This document shows positions 41,640-56,100 of a stretch of 64,000 nt of DNA, one piece after another. Source of the stretch: Dryococelus australis (lineage: Eukaryota > Arthropoda > Insecta > Phasmatodea > Phasmatidae); NCBI GenBank assembly GCA_029891345.1, contig CM057009.1:302289466-302353465 (forward strand). Reading direction: 5' to 3'. How positions within the stretch are numbered: the stretch's first letter is position 1; each line of letters begins with the position of its first letter. Position numbers and translations under genes: made by a program. A model generated the notes under the pieces. That model saw only the letters and a list, made by a program, of their open reading frames with translations, ran no database searches and had not been told where the DNA came from.

Positions 41640-43590
41640 AATAATGCTCATTCAACAGACAATACCGATGACCAATGGACTCGGGTGGAAGCAGCCTTGC
41701 AGACGATTCCTCAGATATACATCCAAGGCCATTTGATTCCATGCCACAGAACATGTGCAGCTTATTGCAGCTGATGGAGGCTTTCAGCATACTGATATTT
41801 TGCAAGTCATTTTGTTGCATTTCCCTGCAAATGTGGAATTTTTGTTGCCCCAAAATAGCAATTTAAAGGCTAGCCTATGGTTGAATTAATTACTTTATTT
41901 CCTCAGCCTTCATGTACTGTGGGGGGAAGTTATCTGGGCGCGTCTTAGCGTGGTGAAACATAGAAGCGGGGTCGCCGGATAAAGGGGAAAAACGGGTTGT
42001 AAAGGGGAAAGGGGACACTCCACAAGACTATGGAGCACACACGCCCAGATACTTGCCGGCCACAGTATGTGTACGCATGTGTATACACATAGAGTGAGGG
42101 CACGGGTAGCAGAAAGGTGAGCAGGTTGTGCACACATGGAGGAAGGTGACTAAATGTGCGCTGTCCACAGATTTGACATATAGTATTTGTTCGAGAGTTT
42201 TCACATGTGTTCATGGTGGTGAGACGAACATTGGCAAACATGTGTGGAAGACTTAGCAATATCCAGCAATATGGAGCAACAATTTTAAATTCTAGCTTTG
42301 TTGCAGTCTCTCATTAATCTTAAGATTACACACTTTTAATAGCCCGACTGAGTTTTACTTTTCAATTAGTTATGCATCTTCAGTTGCAAGTAAAATTAAC
42401 CTTGTAGTGGATGTAATGATTGGCAACAAGACGACGATACACTGACTATGTGAAAATATTAGAAGCGTACATATGTTATTACTGACAGTTCTTATTCTTA
42501 TGCGTACTCAAGTAATTTTTAGTGACATACATAAGGACACAGAGAGAAACAGGAGAAGTGACAGAATGAAGAGGTATTGGAAAGAGCGAAGGCGCCCTGG
42601 ATAAATCACTCGTGATCCTGACGCGTCATAACGAACTAGAAGAAGAAAGACGCTGATCTACATTTCCTAATCAGCTTCTGTCATTATTGTAAGTTATCCA
42701 GTATAAGCAGTTAGTGGCGGGTATTTCTCAAAAATGTATTTCTAAATGACTCAACCATGAACCCGCCCACCTGTAGTGTTCTTATAGAGCACTTCACTCA
42801 GTCATAGAGAACTCCCACGTGTTTACCAGGAATGTGGACAATTTTTGTAAGTTAGTACAGGTAAGATCATTTTCATATAAATGGGGATGGAAATGCATAG
42901 GTATAAACCTTGTCTAAAGTATCTCCATCTTTCTTTCGAAAGAATGCACAGTAATTTTTAATGGAAATCATCCAGTGATGTAGAAAAGTGGTTGTCATTG
43001 CAGTTTAGTTTTTCTCCTGTATTGAGGACAATATTAAACAGTAAATAAATATGTTGACATGCCTGAATCAAATATAACTTATGCACCACACGTTTTAGTG
43101 TTAAAGAAATTACAAGGTAAAGGGAATATAATAGTTAATATTAGTAATATTTACATGTTTAAACTAGTTTTATTCACTTTGATTTTAGCCATGAGAGTCT
43201 GTTTAGTAAGATTACTAATGTTTAGTAGTAATTTTTTCTAGATAGCACGATCACTCAAGGTAATAAATATAAACTTTATGGCCAGCTCTAGTTGATTCAG
43301 ATATCGAATTGTATGAAAATAGGCTAAGACAGAAAAGTTAATAGCTGCATATTCCCATTCCTTGCTTGTTTGCTTCCCTACTGCTGCGAGAATATTAACC
43401 GAACGTTGAAAATATTCCAGCCTATAGAAGCATACAGTATAAAATAAGCACCCAGTACATATCTACATTAGTATGAAGAATAACTATATGGTTTAATGCC
43501 TTACTAAGACCACAGATTTCAAAATTGTTGACTAATAAAACTCGTATATTTTTATGAATACTACAAAAAGAATTGATGACATGTATTTGT
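41640..43590. other. No gene recognised
   Basis: Short frames only. A 63-codon plus frame at 41,675-41,866 and its antisense have no known motif. The sequence from 42.3 kb onward is AT-rich and featureless. Confidence 0.45.
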
Positions 43591-43592
43591 AT

Positions 43593-44020
43593 AGGCTGTT
43601 CATTGTTAAATGAGCAGTTTTGAAAGCCCTGCTTAGGATCTACTTGTATACACGTTGTGCATTCTTCCGCCTGTTGTAAAATTAACATTGCCCTGGGTCT
43701 CATCACTTTATTCACGCGTCGGTCATATGAAAATGTGAAATTATTAAAAAAGTATATTATCTAAATATTTTACAAATCTGCTCATTTTTACACTCCGATG
43801 CATTAAAAAACAGAAAGCGAGAAAATCATTTTAATTTATCGCAAATAGTTACCAAACACTTTTAATTCGGCGTTAGAATATGTAATAACAACCCATCCAT
43901 CATTACCAACTTTGCTGTGAAAATGTCACTCGGTGCCCCTATTAATGCATATTACACACAGGGGCAGTGACTTTTTTCTAAGGTTCATTTCTAATGTGCT
44001 CACTTTATCGTGAACAACCT
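43593..44020. mobile_element. MITE with long terminal inverted repeats (family A, copy 2, diverged)
   Basis: The left end AGGCTGTTCATTGTTAAATG continues through AGCAGTTTTGAAAGCCC. The right end is the approximate inverse: AAGGTTCATTTCTAATGTGC continuing to CTTTATCGTGAACAACCT. Both match the ends of the 14.3-kb element, with about 75-80% identity by eye. The interior is longer (about 350 bp) and non-coding. TA flanks the left end. Confidence 0.72.
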
Positions 44021-44295
44021 TTTAATGTGTGTTTTTCTAGAGTACTTAATGAGGGCAAAAATTCTAGTCCATTTTGTCCATGGAGATGTTAATTTTACAT
44101 GTGGCTGGGTAATGTTACATGGCGAGAAGACATGAGAATATGAGCAGGGCTCTCGGTATACTCAGTAAACAAAGAAAGTAGCTGTACTAGTGCAGACACG
44201 CATCTAAAAACAGCGCCGTCTGTAAAGGAAGAGAGAGAGTTAGGAGCGAAGGCGAGATCAATGAGAGACCGGAACATGTGCACAAGCAGGTAGTC

Positions 44296-44301
44296 TTTAT
44301 T
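44296..44301 (-). terminator. Polyadenylation signal of the lipocalin gene
   Basis: AATAAA on the minus strand lies 26 nt beyond the lipocalin stop codon, giving a very short 3' untranslated region. It is a canonical signal in the right place and orientation; cleavage would be expected near 44,275. Confidence 0.75.
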
Positions 44302-44326
44302 CGTGGATAAGTGAGACAAGTACAGC

Positions 44327-44457
44327 TCAGCGGTGCTCGTGTGCAGGGCAGTCCGCTTGGTCGTTGGTGATGTAGTCGGCCGTCGGCAACAGTGCACTTG
44401 CCTGCTGCAGCACCGAGGCGCTGGGGTTCTTATCTCGCGTTAACAGGAAGTCCACCT
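44327..44457 (-). CDS. Lipocalin final coding exon
   Basis: The acceptor TTGCAG precedes AG-GTG-GAC. The exon is 131 nt, begins with two bases of a split Glu codon and encodes VDFLLTRDK to the end at TGA (44,327-44,329). The tail ADCPAHEHR ends with a His-rich tip. A polyadenylation signal follows 26 nt later. Confidence 0.9.
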
Positions 44458-46122
44458 CTGCAACAGCCACAGATCACATCACTGCCAAATTTATACTGCA
44501 CCGCCCGGGCAGAATCACCTGTACTCTAACTAACGAAATCCATGATTTGGCAACTATCGCTCGGATGTCGCAGAGCCAAACAATAAGATTACTTACAACA
44601 TTGTTAATAACGTAGAAAATAACTGTGAGTTAAACTCCCAGCCCCTCCCTGCGCCACACACATCGCGACCCTTGCATTGTATTGTATTGGAAGGGTATAT
44701 TAACGTACCTTGGTTTTATGCCTGAAGGCTTATCAGGGGACGGCTTACGAAATAACTTGTGATCTAACTTAAACTAACACCTATGCGTTACCTGTGATTC
44801 AAACCCAGGACCTACCCCGCCCCAGACCGGCGGCTCCCCAACCGACTGCGCCATAAGGGGTCAGCGCAACTCTTGCAGGTTTTGCTTACTCGTAATGGAC
44901 CTATGTCAAATAGCCATACTGAATGTAAGATTTGTAACATTTTCAACTCTATATTTCATATTATAACACGAAATAATGCTTGCATTATTCTCCTACTGGC
45001 TGCAAAACAATGGGGTGGCGGTTAATTAGTGGCACTCTCCTGATAATTTCCATTTGGCTTGACCTACATTTTTCATAGTTAATGAAATAAAAATAGTGAT
45101 TACCGGTATATGTCTTGTGCACGTTTCTGTTACTGTAGAGAATGCTTGTCCAACCACCCACTATCCCACAGAAGATCTTTCAGGTTAAGGAACCTCGTAC
45201 GAAAATTAAGAAAAAACACCATATATAACTGATTTTTCTCTACTCATAATATTTACGATATTTTAGATCAGAATTCGTTTTCCGCAGCAGTCTGCATCAT
45301 ATTTTGATACACTTTGTGTAAATATCAAATATTCCTATTGCACACTTTTGAAAAGACCAACATTAACTTTCACAAAAGAGTAAGGTAAGTTAGCGAGAAG
45401 ATTAAATACTGAAACATTAGAACGGAATGACAAATAGTACTAATAAATACAAAATAGCAATATGTCATATATTATTAACTGCTGTAATGGTTCCGATTGG
45501 TTTTTCTTGGTAAACAACTTATGTTTATCGACCGGAATAATTACATGCAGATGGGTAACTGCATACTCAAAGCAACAATACTCCCATAGTTGTAACGCTG
45601 CCTCTCGAAAGGGTGAGGTAGATCTCAAAGCAGAAACCTTCATTCTAGTGTTTTTCCCGCGTTTGAGGCCTAGATGTCTTGTTTGTTGGCAAAGCGTGTA
45701 ACCACGCAATGACCTCTTCACTTTGGGAACAAGATCGTAGTCACAGTATTTCGACGAGTGGTAGCACACATTGACGGATCTCATGCAGCGGATTGTATTT
45801 CTCGTCTGCTTCATCACTGTCAACTAACCGTAGACAACCTTGGAGACTATTTTGAAGTATGTTAAACAGCTCGTACACCTACGATACGTACCTGTTCAAA
45901 TGAGCGCATACAAGATGAACAAGAATACATTAACTAAACGGTGTTCTCAAACAGACATGTTTGTCTTTGTTCTTTTCGGGACATTCCGCATCCATACCTC
46001 AACATGTGTCATCTTTAAAACTTTAATGTCGTACACCATCAACTGTATATAATACATTTCCTATGTGGGATCATTTTTGGGATATAAACAATAGTTGCAA
46101 TGACTTCTGAATCAGCACTCGT

Positions 46123-46211
<89 letters not shown>

Positions 46212-46272
46212 ACCATACACACGCGAGGGCTGACTTCTGAATATACATACACTCGAGGGCTGATTCAGAAGT

Positions 46273-46313
<41 letters not shown>

Positions 46314-49300
46314 GTTAAAAAAATTTGTGTTGATTCAAGTGTTGTTGAGGTGAAAACGGCAGTTCGCTTTTGAATAAACAATGAAAGATCAAAGAGCAGA
46401 AATTAAAACATTGATGGAAACTGCTATCCTTCCGCAAGGAAAACCTAAACTCCAAAATACACGACTATAGTACACGGATGAAACTTTTTGCATAACTTGC
46501 ACAAATGTTAATTTATGAACGGGCGCGATAGAAAAAATTGAATGCTAACTGGTTTCGTGAGGTAGTTTATCATTACAAGTGATAAATATAAAACTTACTA
46601 CCAGCACTCCAGCTCATAATTTTTTACAGAACACTTTTATTGCACTACAAAAATTAGTTTTCACTATGAGATTGTATTATGTAGTTAAAGAAATGTTTGC
46701 TAAACATAAATATTATACAAACGGCATCTTATAACATGCGCATTAGCTGAATGGAAATAGATTCTTGAAATGTACCGTGACAGCAGACAAATTCTGCAGC
46801 GAGTAGTTCCCTAAACACTCGCCAAATGTGGTGAGCATGCAAAAGCGCATGTTACGGAATATTTTACGTGAAACCACACAGATGCAACAATAGTTTGAGC
46901 ATGGACATCCAGATTGATAAAGTACACTATACATTGCCGACAAGTTATGCTCTAATGGAATACAGATGTAGCGCCTTACATCTGGTTGAACGTAACTCCC
47001 TGACTACAACAAAGCTCTCTTGTTGGCAAGCCACACAGCCTGTTCTGGGGCGAAAACACCTGTGTGCAGGGGAATGAATTTTTAAATTGCGTAAAATAAA
47101 ATGCAATGCATGAACTCCTATAAATTATAACATTACTTTTATTTAGGGCAAAATTAATGTCCCAAACACCTAAATAATCAAATAATCATATACGTATCTT
47201 AAAATTATAAAAATTAATGAAAAATATTTGGGAAAATGCCAATTTTTCTTTTATATTTTCGAGAATTTCTACCTAGAAGATAATTGAGAAGAAACTAAAG
47301 CTGACATCATCGAAGTGTCATAGCCAGTTGATAATGTGGCTGTGGTGACAGCACAAAAAACTTGATGGACTTACCGAATGTATCATCGCTCTTGGGCTTC
47401 TTGCTGCAAATCCACACGACGGCATAATTATCATAGTCGGTACCCACGAAGTTCCACTTGTTGACACCTGCAGCAGAAGACAGATAGATAGAGAATGTTG
47501 CAGCGTACCTCTACTCTAGATGAGCTTGACATCCGTAACCAATAACGCTGTGTGTTTTACTTTCGTAAGTCACTTTTGCTATAAAGTGTCCACGAAAGTT
47601 AGATTACTCTTATACAGAATGTTCGATATATAAACGTCACAATTGAAGATGATGATAGAGGAGCCCAAGACAGGCAAATATTTCCAGTACATATGTGGTC
47701 CTATTCTGGACCATTTACTAATCACAATTTTTTTTCGGACCTACACTTCACTACACTAAGAATGCCATGATAGTGACAAAACTTATTGTTCTACTGAAGT
47801 GATGTATGTACAAATGGTAATTGAGTTGTGTAGCCATGTTACAAAACGCGATTCAAGTAATTGTCATTACAGCGACATAAAACATAATATTGTTTTTGCA
47901 TAAGTTATGGCTCGTCCAAAAATTTGTCACGAGTTTACAAGCAGGAAAAATTATGAACTAGTAATACAGCTTGGTTCGTTCTGAGGCAACGACATCGTAT
48001 ACCGGTGCCAGCCGCTGCAATATTGTGACGTCACTCGGTCGCCTTCTTGAAACTGGCTGACAATGACAGTGCCGTCATGACCATCAAAATAGCTCTTTTT
48101 CACTCCAAAATAACTTCAGAAACCGATGATTTTACCCCAACACTATCTTTCCCTCGAAATTAATAAAAAATTTGTTAAAATTCTTTACATTCCTTAAATA
48201 AACAAACCCTATTCAGGGCTCTTTTATGTGAGGCATAATGTGCCAAAATCAGCAACTTGGTGCAGAGTTTCTCCGAAAATGATCAAGAAGGACTCGACGC
48301 TGTGCGATGCATGAGTCAAAAAGCCTCCAAATCAGGAAGGAGGATTAAATACTCCGAGACAAGCTCAGCAGACCAGGACGAATATAGGCCATATTAGTTT
48401 ACATTATACATCCAAGTTCCCTGCAGAATATCCGTGACCTTGATCTTGGGATAACCTTAAACACAAAAATCGAGAAAAGCACAAAAAATGCATTAAAAAA
48501 TTTAAAATCGGGGAAAAATTATAGTAAAGAACACGAGACCTCGATGATAGTAGATGGCAATGAACCCGAAAAAAATCAAGACAAATTACAAAATTCTTTA
48601 AAAATTCCTAAATATCGGGGGGGGGGGGGGGGTAATTACATTTGTATTCCCAACTGCCATTTAGGATATCAGCGACTTTGACCCCTGGTGAACTCGAACC
48701 AAAAAAAAAAAAGAAAGAAAACCACTAAAAGTGAGGAAAAATCTAGAAATATTTCTAAAAAAATAAAATAAAAAGTGGAATTAAAAAAATAATCGGAAAA
48801 TTATGGGAGTTTGTGAGGAAATTATATAAATAAATCTTCAAAGACTTAAGTATTGAAGGACCAGTGTTAGATTCCTGTGATAATGGCGGAGCACACTTCC
48901 TCCTGACATGACGACCAGCAGATGACTGATACTCAGCACCAACTATTTCAATTTTTATATATTATTTAATCATATCTCTTCCACCTCACCTTTGAATTCC
49001 AAATGCTATCTATCGATTCCCCGCCCACCCAACTACGCCCTTTAAATGAATCATGGGCGACTGTCACAACAGCCCCCCCCCGCCCCTCATCAATCCATCA
49101 CGAGTTACACATAACAGCTCAACTCCCACCATTACCCCAAGACCTCGCTAGTGATTTAACGATGTAACATTTTTAGCTAATAATTGGTTGTTGGTCATTT
49201 GATATCTCGTCCTCTACAGATAATTAACGTAGCCAAAGGCACGCCATGTCACAGAGCTTTGTCTGATGCAAGAAGTGACAGATTGCACTCTCTTCCCTGG

Positions 49301-50006
49301 CATTTCTGGTATTAAGTCTGGTAAGCTAATTTACGTTATTCTCTTCAATCAAATTTAGCAGGTAGTAACGGACATGCTCGCAACTACACATATTTTTCGC
49401 CACCCACATAAAACGCATAAAATTTCGAATACCAGTACTGACCAGCAAACTACTGGAGTGAAGATATAAAGATGACACATTTGTTTATTGGCGTGCCCGT
49501 GACAAGCATCCCGACTACAAATTTGGTGGAACCATCATTGACTACAGCTGAACTTCCTACATTATCGATTATGCTATTCACAAACCCTTAGGCCAAGGCT
49601 CTTGAAACTTGGCATGTACGAACCCAACTCGAATGATAGGCAGTCTTATATTCCGTGCTCTTCTCAACCACAAATCCATCATTCCACCAATCTTTCCAAA
49701 TGAGCATACATTTTAAAAACATACATGAAATCATTCTTCAAACTCCTTCCTCAAAATCATTCATTCCTGAAAATGTTCATTGCTCATGATATTCTTCAGT
49801 TCATTCATAGGCAAAAATAACACTCAACCGACATTATACAACCTGAGAAAGACATAACACTTCAAATTGAACCATAGTCCTAGTGCAATTGCTCGCCCAA
49901 ATTTTACCTAAAAACTGACTCTTGCAATTGACTTTATATACCACTGAATTGGAAGTCTTTCAGAGAAGCAGTAGGGACTATATAAGATCTTAAACACACA
50001 TTATTA

Positions 50007-50100
<94 letters not shown>

Positions 50101-53100
50101 CCTCACTTTTTCCATACATTAGATCATTGCATATCTCAGATAATTGCAGATCGTGGATACTACTTAACGGTATTATTTTATATAACCCCTTTATTTAAGT
50201 TCACCGACGATTGAAGATATATCCTTAATGTGCGAGAAATCTCCAACTTGTTGCAAAGCGATCAAACGTCTGAGTCTATTACCATTTCCGTTTGGGTCTT
50301 CAGGAAATATGTAGTCCATGTTCTTGTATTCCGCCTTGTCTACAAAACTTTTTTCTGCAAATCCGGCGGAGATTTGCCCGAGGGCATCGACATAATCGCT
50401 ACTATTTACACCACCAATACTGTCTTCATTATCGTCTCCCATCCCTTACGTTTTTCAGAGGAGGCATTGCCTGCTTCTTGGTCCGCAAAGACATCAAAGA
50501 TTACCCTTTGCTTTGAAGAAGGAGTCTCGTTACCAAAATTAGTCTTTACAACTACTGGTGCTTCATTATTCTTTGAAGTTCGTTAAGTTGACGTGTTAGT
50601 TTAGTACATCTATATTTCGCACAAACCGACTGTATGACATGATTTTCTCTTGTATATAAGTAGTCTCTTCGTTTTCTGTGAACTCATTATGCAGAATACT
50701 ACATAGAAGGAGGGGGTAGCAATGTTGGTATATGCTGTTTCGTGGTAGGAGAGAGAACACACTTTTTGCAGACTTTGGTATATCTATGCAAGTTATCAAT
50801 TCGAGCGAGCTCTCCAGGACAATTATCGCAGCAAAAAATCTCATGTGATGGGTTTTTCAAATATTCACCCTTCTTGTGTCGCCACACATTGTAGTCGAAC
50901 GCATTAATTTTGTCGCTGTATCGGCACCATTGGCAATTCGACGATCAAGGTGTTGGGCACGACTCTACTTTTATCATGCTAAGTTGTAAGCCTTCGTATG
51001 CACAAATAATCTTCAATACAAGGAGATAACTCATACCATAAGCTAGTGTGCAACAAATGCATAACAGACGTCGGATTCGAGCATAAACATAGATTTTAAC
51101 CAATCAAATGTTTCGAATGATAGGGTTTATTATATTAAAATATTTACAGGGCCATATTTTTGAAAATAAGTTACTGAGCCACTTAAAACACATACTTCCA
51201 TACTACCATAGCACTACTTATGTGCAGAATTAGGTGAAAATCACTTGACTGGTCCCTGAAATATGGTATAAAAGCTCAATAATTTTCATGTAACGATCTT
51301 TATAAAAGAAGGACGAGAAAGTTATGTATTAGCAGATTCAATGATTGTAAACTGCCAGTATAAAAAGTAAGCTAAAATTGATTAGTCTTACGTAGTTTCG
51401 TAGATACAGAACACTGAGCAAAAATAATTTTATAGCAACCATTTTCAAAATGAGTGTGTGTCACATGCACATATTATATATATATACATATATATATATG
51501 TATATATATGTGTGTGTGTGTGTATATTATATATATATATTAAATCGCCTACCAAAATACAGCTCCAATACCAGATTTAGTAACGATGGGTTAATTGTTT
51601 CCTGAGATATGACATTAAATTAATTTTTATTGTGATGCTAACTTACAAAATGGGAGAAAAATAAGGCTTTTTAAAGATAAATTTAATGGTTGTAATTGAT
51701 ACTGCCAACATGCAATGTTAAGCTGGAATTTGTTTCGTTTATAATGGATATTGTGCTATAATATTTAAATAGTCACCATTTTGACAATAAATACCTGACT
51801 TAATTAAAACATGGCAGCTTACACCACCTGTTGTAGTGAAAATTGTTTGTCTAATTTGGTATACATCTTCCAATTTTTCCCCCAGATATGACATACAATT
51901 AATTTTTTTTCATGCGGCATGTTTTACAAAATGGCTTACAAAATATGTTCTGTGTAGACATGTGTGATAGTTTTAATATGTACTTCAAGTATACAAAATT
52001 AAGTTGTATTGATTACATTGTTATGACTATACAGAATTCTAAACTATGATGTCTATGTAGCTAGTATTTAAAAAATAAATGTCTGACATACTTAACACAT
52101 ACAATTTTTCATCACCTGCCACAGTAGTACGTGTTTACCAAATTTGGTAGGATTCTGTCTATTGTTTCCCGAGATATTACATAAAAATTAATTTATTCAT
52201 GTCGCGTTACCTTAGAAAAATGCGAATAAAAGACGATACATGTAGACACAGTTGATATTTGTAATATCTATTGCCAGCATACAGAGTTAAGATGGATATT
52301 GATAGCGTGGTTTCGATGATATAATATTCTAAGTTAAAATTTTTATTTAGGCATCATTTTGAAAATAGGCATCTTACGTCCTTAAAACATATCATTAAAC
52401 ATCATATGTCGCAGTACTACTTGCCAGTGATTGACCCACATCAAGAAAAACCACCCTGAAGGCGGTCGGGAAAGTGGATGCGTCGACCAGACCGTGTGGC
52501 TAGTGGAAGAGGCAGAGGTTTGCTGTCGGCTACCTGGGGAGTTGTAGGTGTCGCCAGTTCGGTGGCTGGGATGGGTGTGGCAAGATCATTAGGCAGATCT
52601 TCATTTGTGGAGTATGCTGGCTTGAGGCGATCAACGGAGACTGAGACCTGTTGGCCATTCATCTGGAGGGTTGCAGTCTTAGATGTCCAATGCTGCACTG
52701 GGAAGGGACCCTCATATGGAGGCTAAAGACATCCCCTGGTCACCTTGAGATGGATGAAGACTTCTGTTGTTGATGCTATATCCTTAGATGCTATATCCTA
52801 GTCGTGGTGGAGGAAATCTGCTCAAATGATCGGCTTAGTCAAATCAGCTATCACATAACGCCACACTAAATCTCACCTGAGTCCGAAGTCGAGCGTTAAT
52901 GTCATAAAGCCATACATTCCGTTAGTTGAGCCATTTGCTGCAAATGGAGAGTAGCTAGACTTTGGACGCCTGCCTGGTAACTGAGTGCATGGAAAAACAC
53001 AAATGTCCGCACCTGTGTCAACTAGAAACTATATTTTCGTCCCTATGTCCATGACGAAAAGGTGGCTACCAGAGGTTTGAAAGGGATCGCTGGCCACCAT

Positions 53101-56100
53101 CAATGAATCCCTCAGTCGTTTCCTTGGAGTAAGTACAGGGAATGGTAAATTTCCGTGTCTCATCACCGAAGTGCCGATGGTAGCAGCAGGCTCCAGGTAA
53201 ACTCTTTCTGCGGGAATGCTTGTGGCGCGATGCTGATGGAGAATGGTCCCGACGACCATCATGTCGGTCATAAGCTGCGACTGCTGTGATCTCCTGGCAT
53301 AATGCTGTAGCCACTTCACCAATTTTGGAGTTCATAAGCCGCGACATTTTTTCAAACATGGCCTCAAGTGAGGTGGATTCTGCCATTTGCAGCCTCGGAT
53401 TGGTGTTCGCAATGGCATCTGCGAGATCAGCGAGAGAATCAAGAGTGGAACTTACTTGGGTTGCTAGGATCGCTTGCATCGGTGGTGGAAGGCGGCCTAG
53501 CCACAACAACTTGAGAAGATCGTCGGCGACAGCTGTCCATGTTAGGTTTAGGAGGTGCCGTAGGAACTGCGAGGGCTTTCGGTCGCCGATCTCTTCACGT
53601 TCTAGCAGCTGTTTTGTTTTCTTGCGAGGCTCTCAGTCGTTTAATAATCTGTGTTTTGAGTTTAGTGTATTTGTCCTAGGCTGGAGGACGAATCAGAATA
53701 TCACGCACTGCAGTAGCATATTTACAGTCTATGTTGCCTGCCACAGCATTAAACTTCGTCTCGTTGGAAGTTATTCCAACAAGTGCGAGCATATTTTCCA
53801 CCTGTGCGAACCACATTTATGAGTCTAGGGCCCAGAAAGGCGGGATCCGTATAGCGACGCGATCGATGGAGACAGTTGATGATGGAGGGTCAGAAATGGC
53901 TAGTACTGTGTTCCAAGACCGACAGCAAAACTACCATGGGAGAAGGTGTAATGGTTCGCGGGAGCCCGAAACGAATGAACCGATATTGTCCCAGAATCAC
54001 TGTACTCCTTCTACCCACTTTTGCACGTATTCATAGTAGTTCCACGTGGCACGAAAGATAGATTCGGTATGTGGCGGATCGCAAGCTTGTTGGAGGCGCG
54101 GATGACCGTGCTGCTGCAGGACACTTGAGATTGCATCGGCCCGTGGAGCTATGTCGAGGCGCGCAGCGTGGAAAACGGATGTGTCGCGGAAGTTGGTAGC
54201 TCCCTCTACTCGCGAGCGCGGCAGACCGCAAGAATGTGTCGCGGCGACGGCGGCGAAGCGCGGGCGGAGTTCCTCGCGCGACGTGACGCGGGCTGAAGAG
54301 GCTCTGCTCGTGGGCGGGCGTCGTTTGTCTCTGCGCTGTAGTCCGTAACGGCAGGCTGTATGGCACGGCGGTTTGCTACCTACAGCGACACAGGCGGCGT
54401 AATCGTGTGACACATGTCACAAAACCCGGAATCCCTGCTTGCCTTGATCACGTCAGGGTCACCACTGCAGCTACCGAGCTACTTTAGTGCAAGGGCAAGC
54501 TAGGAACACAATGTAAACATAGTACGCGTCGTGTGTGTTGAGATTTTATCTACAACTCCCAAACAGTACACAAGCGCAAATGTCTGCTCGACTGGCGGCT
54601 ATGAACTGCCAGCTGCTCTCTTTGTCGCAACGAGCCTCGGGCTAGGAAATCCCCCGTCGGCTTAAAGATGATTGTGCGTGCTCACGCACACACACACCCC
54701 TTGTGACGAAACAGTTCACTAGTGCTCTCACCACAGTCCGTTAGCACACTGCGACAGCCAACAGCTTACACTCACTTACCCAGTGACCGTGGTGGCGTGC
54801 CACCACACATATCAAAGTCAATATGAGTTATACTGTGAATGAGAGTAATTACGCTCCATTCCAATTTTCATTTTAAAACATATTTTCATTATTAGTTCTT
54901 AATTTCTAATGCGGAAAATTATTTGGTATGAATTGCCTTCATTTTAAAAAGGTGAGTATAATCACTACTAGTGTGTTACTGATAAAATAATCGTAAACTA
55001 TATGGGATCAACACACTTCCGCTGTAAGAATGGAACACACATATTCAACTGGATGTAAATAAAAAAGTGTCCCGTGACTTAAATATTTGATTTGTTAAAA
55101 AAACGAAAGGAACAGAATGTATTAATAGTTAATGAAAGGATAAGGACAAGCTAAGTGTAAGGACTGTCATTTGATTTGATGAAGGAATAAACTGTCCCTA
55201 AAATACCAATTTATGCACTTATTTACACTGATAGTGGGTTTTGCTTATTGTATAATAACATAAAACAAATTAATATAATTTCTAAGGTCTGCACTGAAAG
55301 GACAACTCGGAAAATAGCTAATAAATAATATTGCGTTTATGATTATAGCAAACATCTCGTTCGAACCGAAGTGATTTGCCTAGATCGGTTTTTGAAAGAA
55401 GGCATAGAGAAAATGAAGAACCACGCAATGGTACTCTTATGCATAATCAAATAACGAGATGTTTCCTTCTAAGATAATATTCTTTCAGTATTTCTAACAG
55501 AAGAAATACTATACCTGGCTAACGCGTGCTAAGACAAACCTATCGCATTTATACAGTGATATAAAGTGTAGATCTTATAGTGCATGCGGCAAAGAACGAG
55601 ATGTTTCTGTCAAACCTGTTGACACGGGATGTCTTCTAGATTTTCCTGTATGAAAGCGCAAGTATTACTGGAAAGATGACCTTTCTTCAGACTGTCGAGG
55701 CAAAGCCATGACAAAAATGTCACCAAATTAATTTCCAACCCATGAATTTCATGCATTTTGATAGCAGTGGTGAGCAGAGTAAAATGGCCAGTGTTGTGGT
55801 GAAATGGCTATCAGTTGTTACTCCACCGGAGAGTGTTGCAGTCTGGCGGTGAAAATTTGAAACAGTTAAGATGAAAGTCATTAGTGTTGCGAGGACATCT
55901 GAGTTGTTTGTATTAAAAGTTATTGGTGTTATTAAAATTTGTGCGATTTTGTTCATGTCTGATGTACTGTAGGAGTTGAATACTGTCAATTTTATCTCAG
56001 TAAGTAGAAGTTATTTATTATTTACTACAGTCCAATTAAAATAATGTGTATTAGGTTTTAAATGCAAGTGTCATAAAATGTAGTAGCTTACTTAATCTCT

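Noticed and set aside
49934-50119. Frames encoding IYIYIY repeats, also at 46,039-46,373
   Set aside because: Translation of TA microsatellites.
53997-54413. Overlapping frames of 111-138 codons in the GC-rich stretch near 54.0-54.4 kb
   Set aside because: Open frames on both strands follow from high CG content; no motif, and it sits where a retrotransposon leader is expected.
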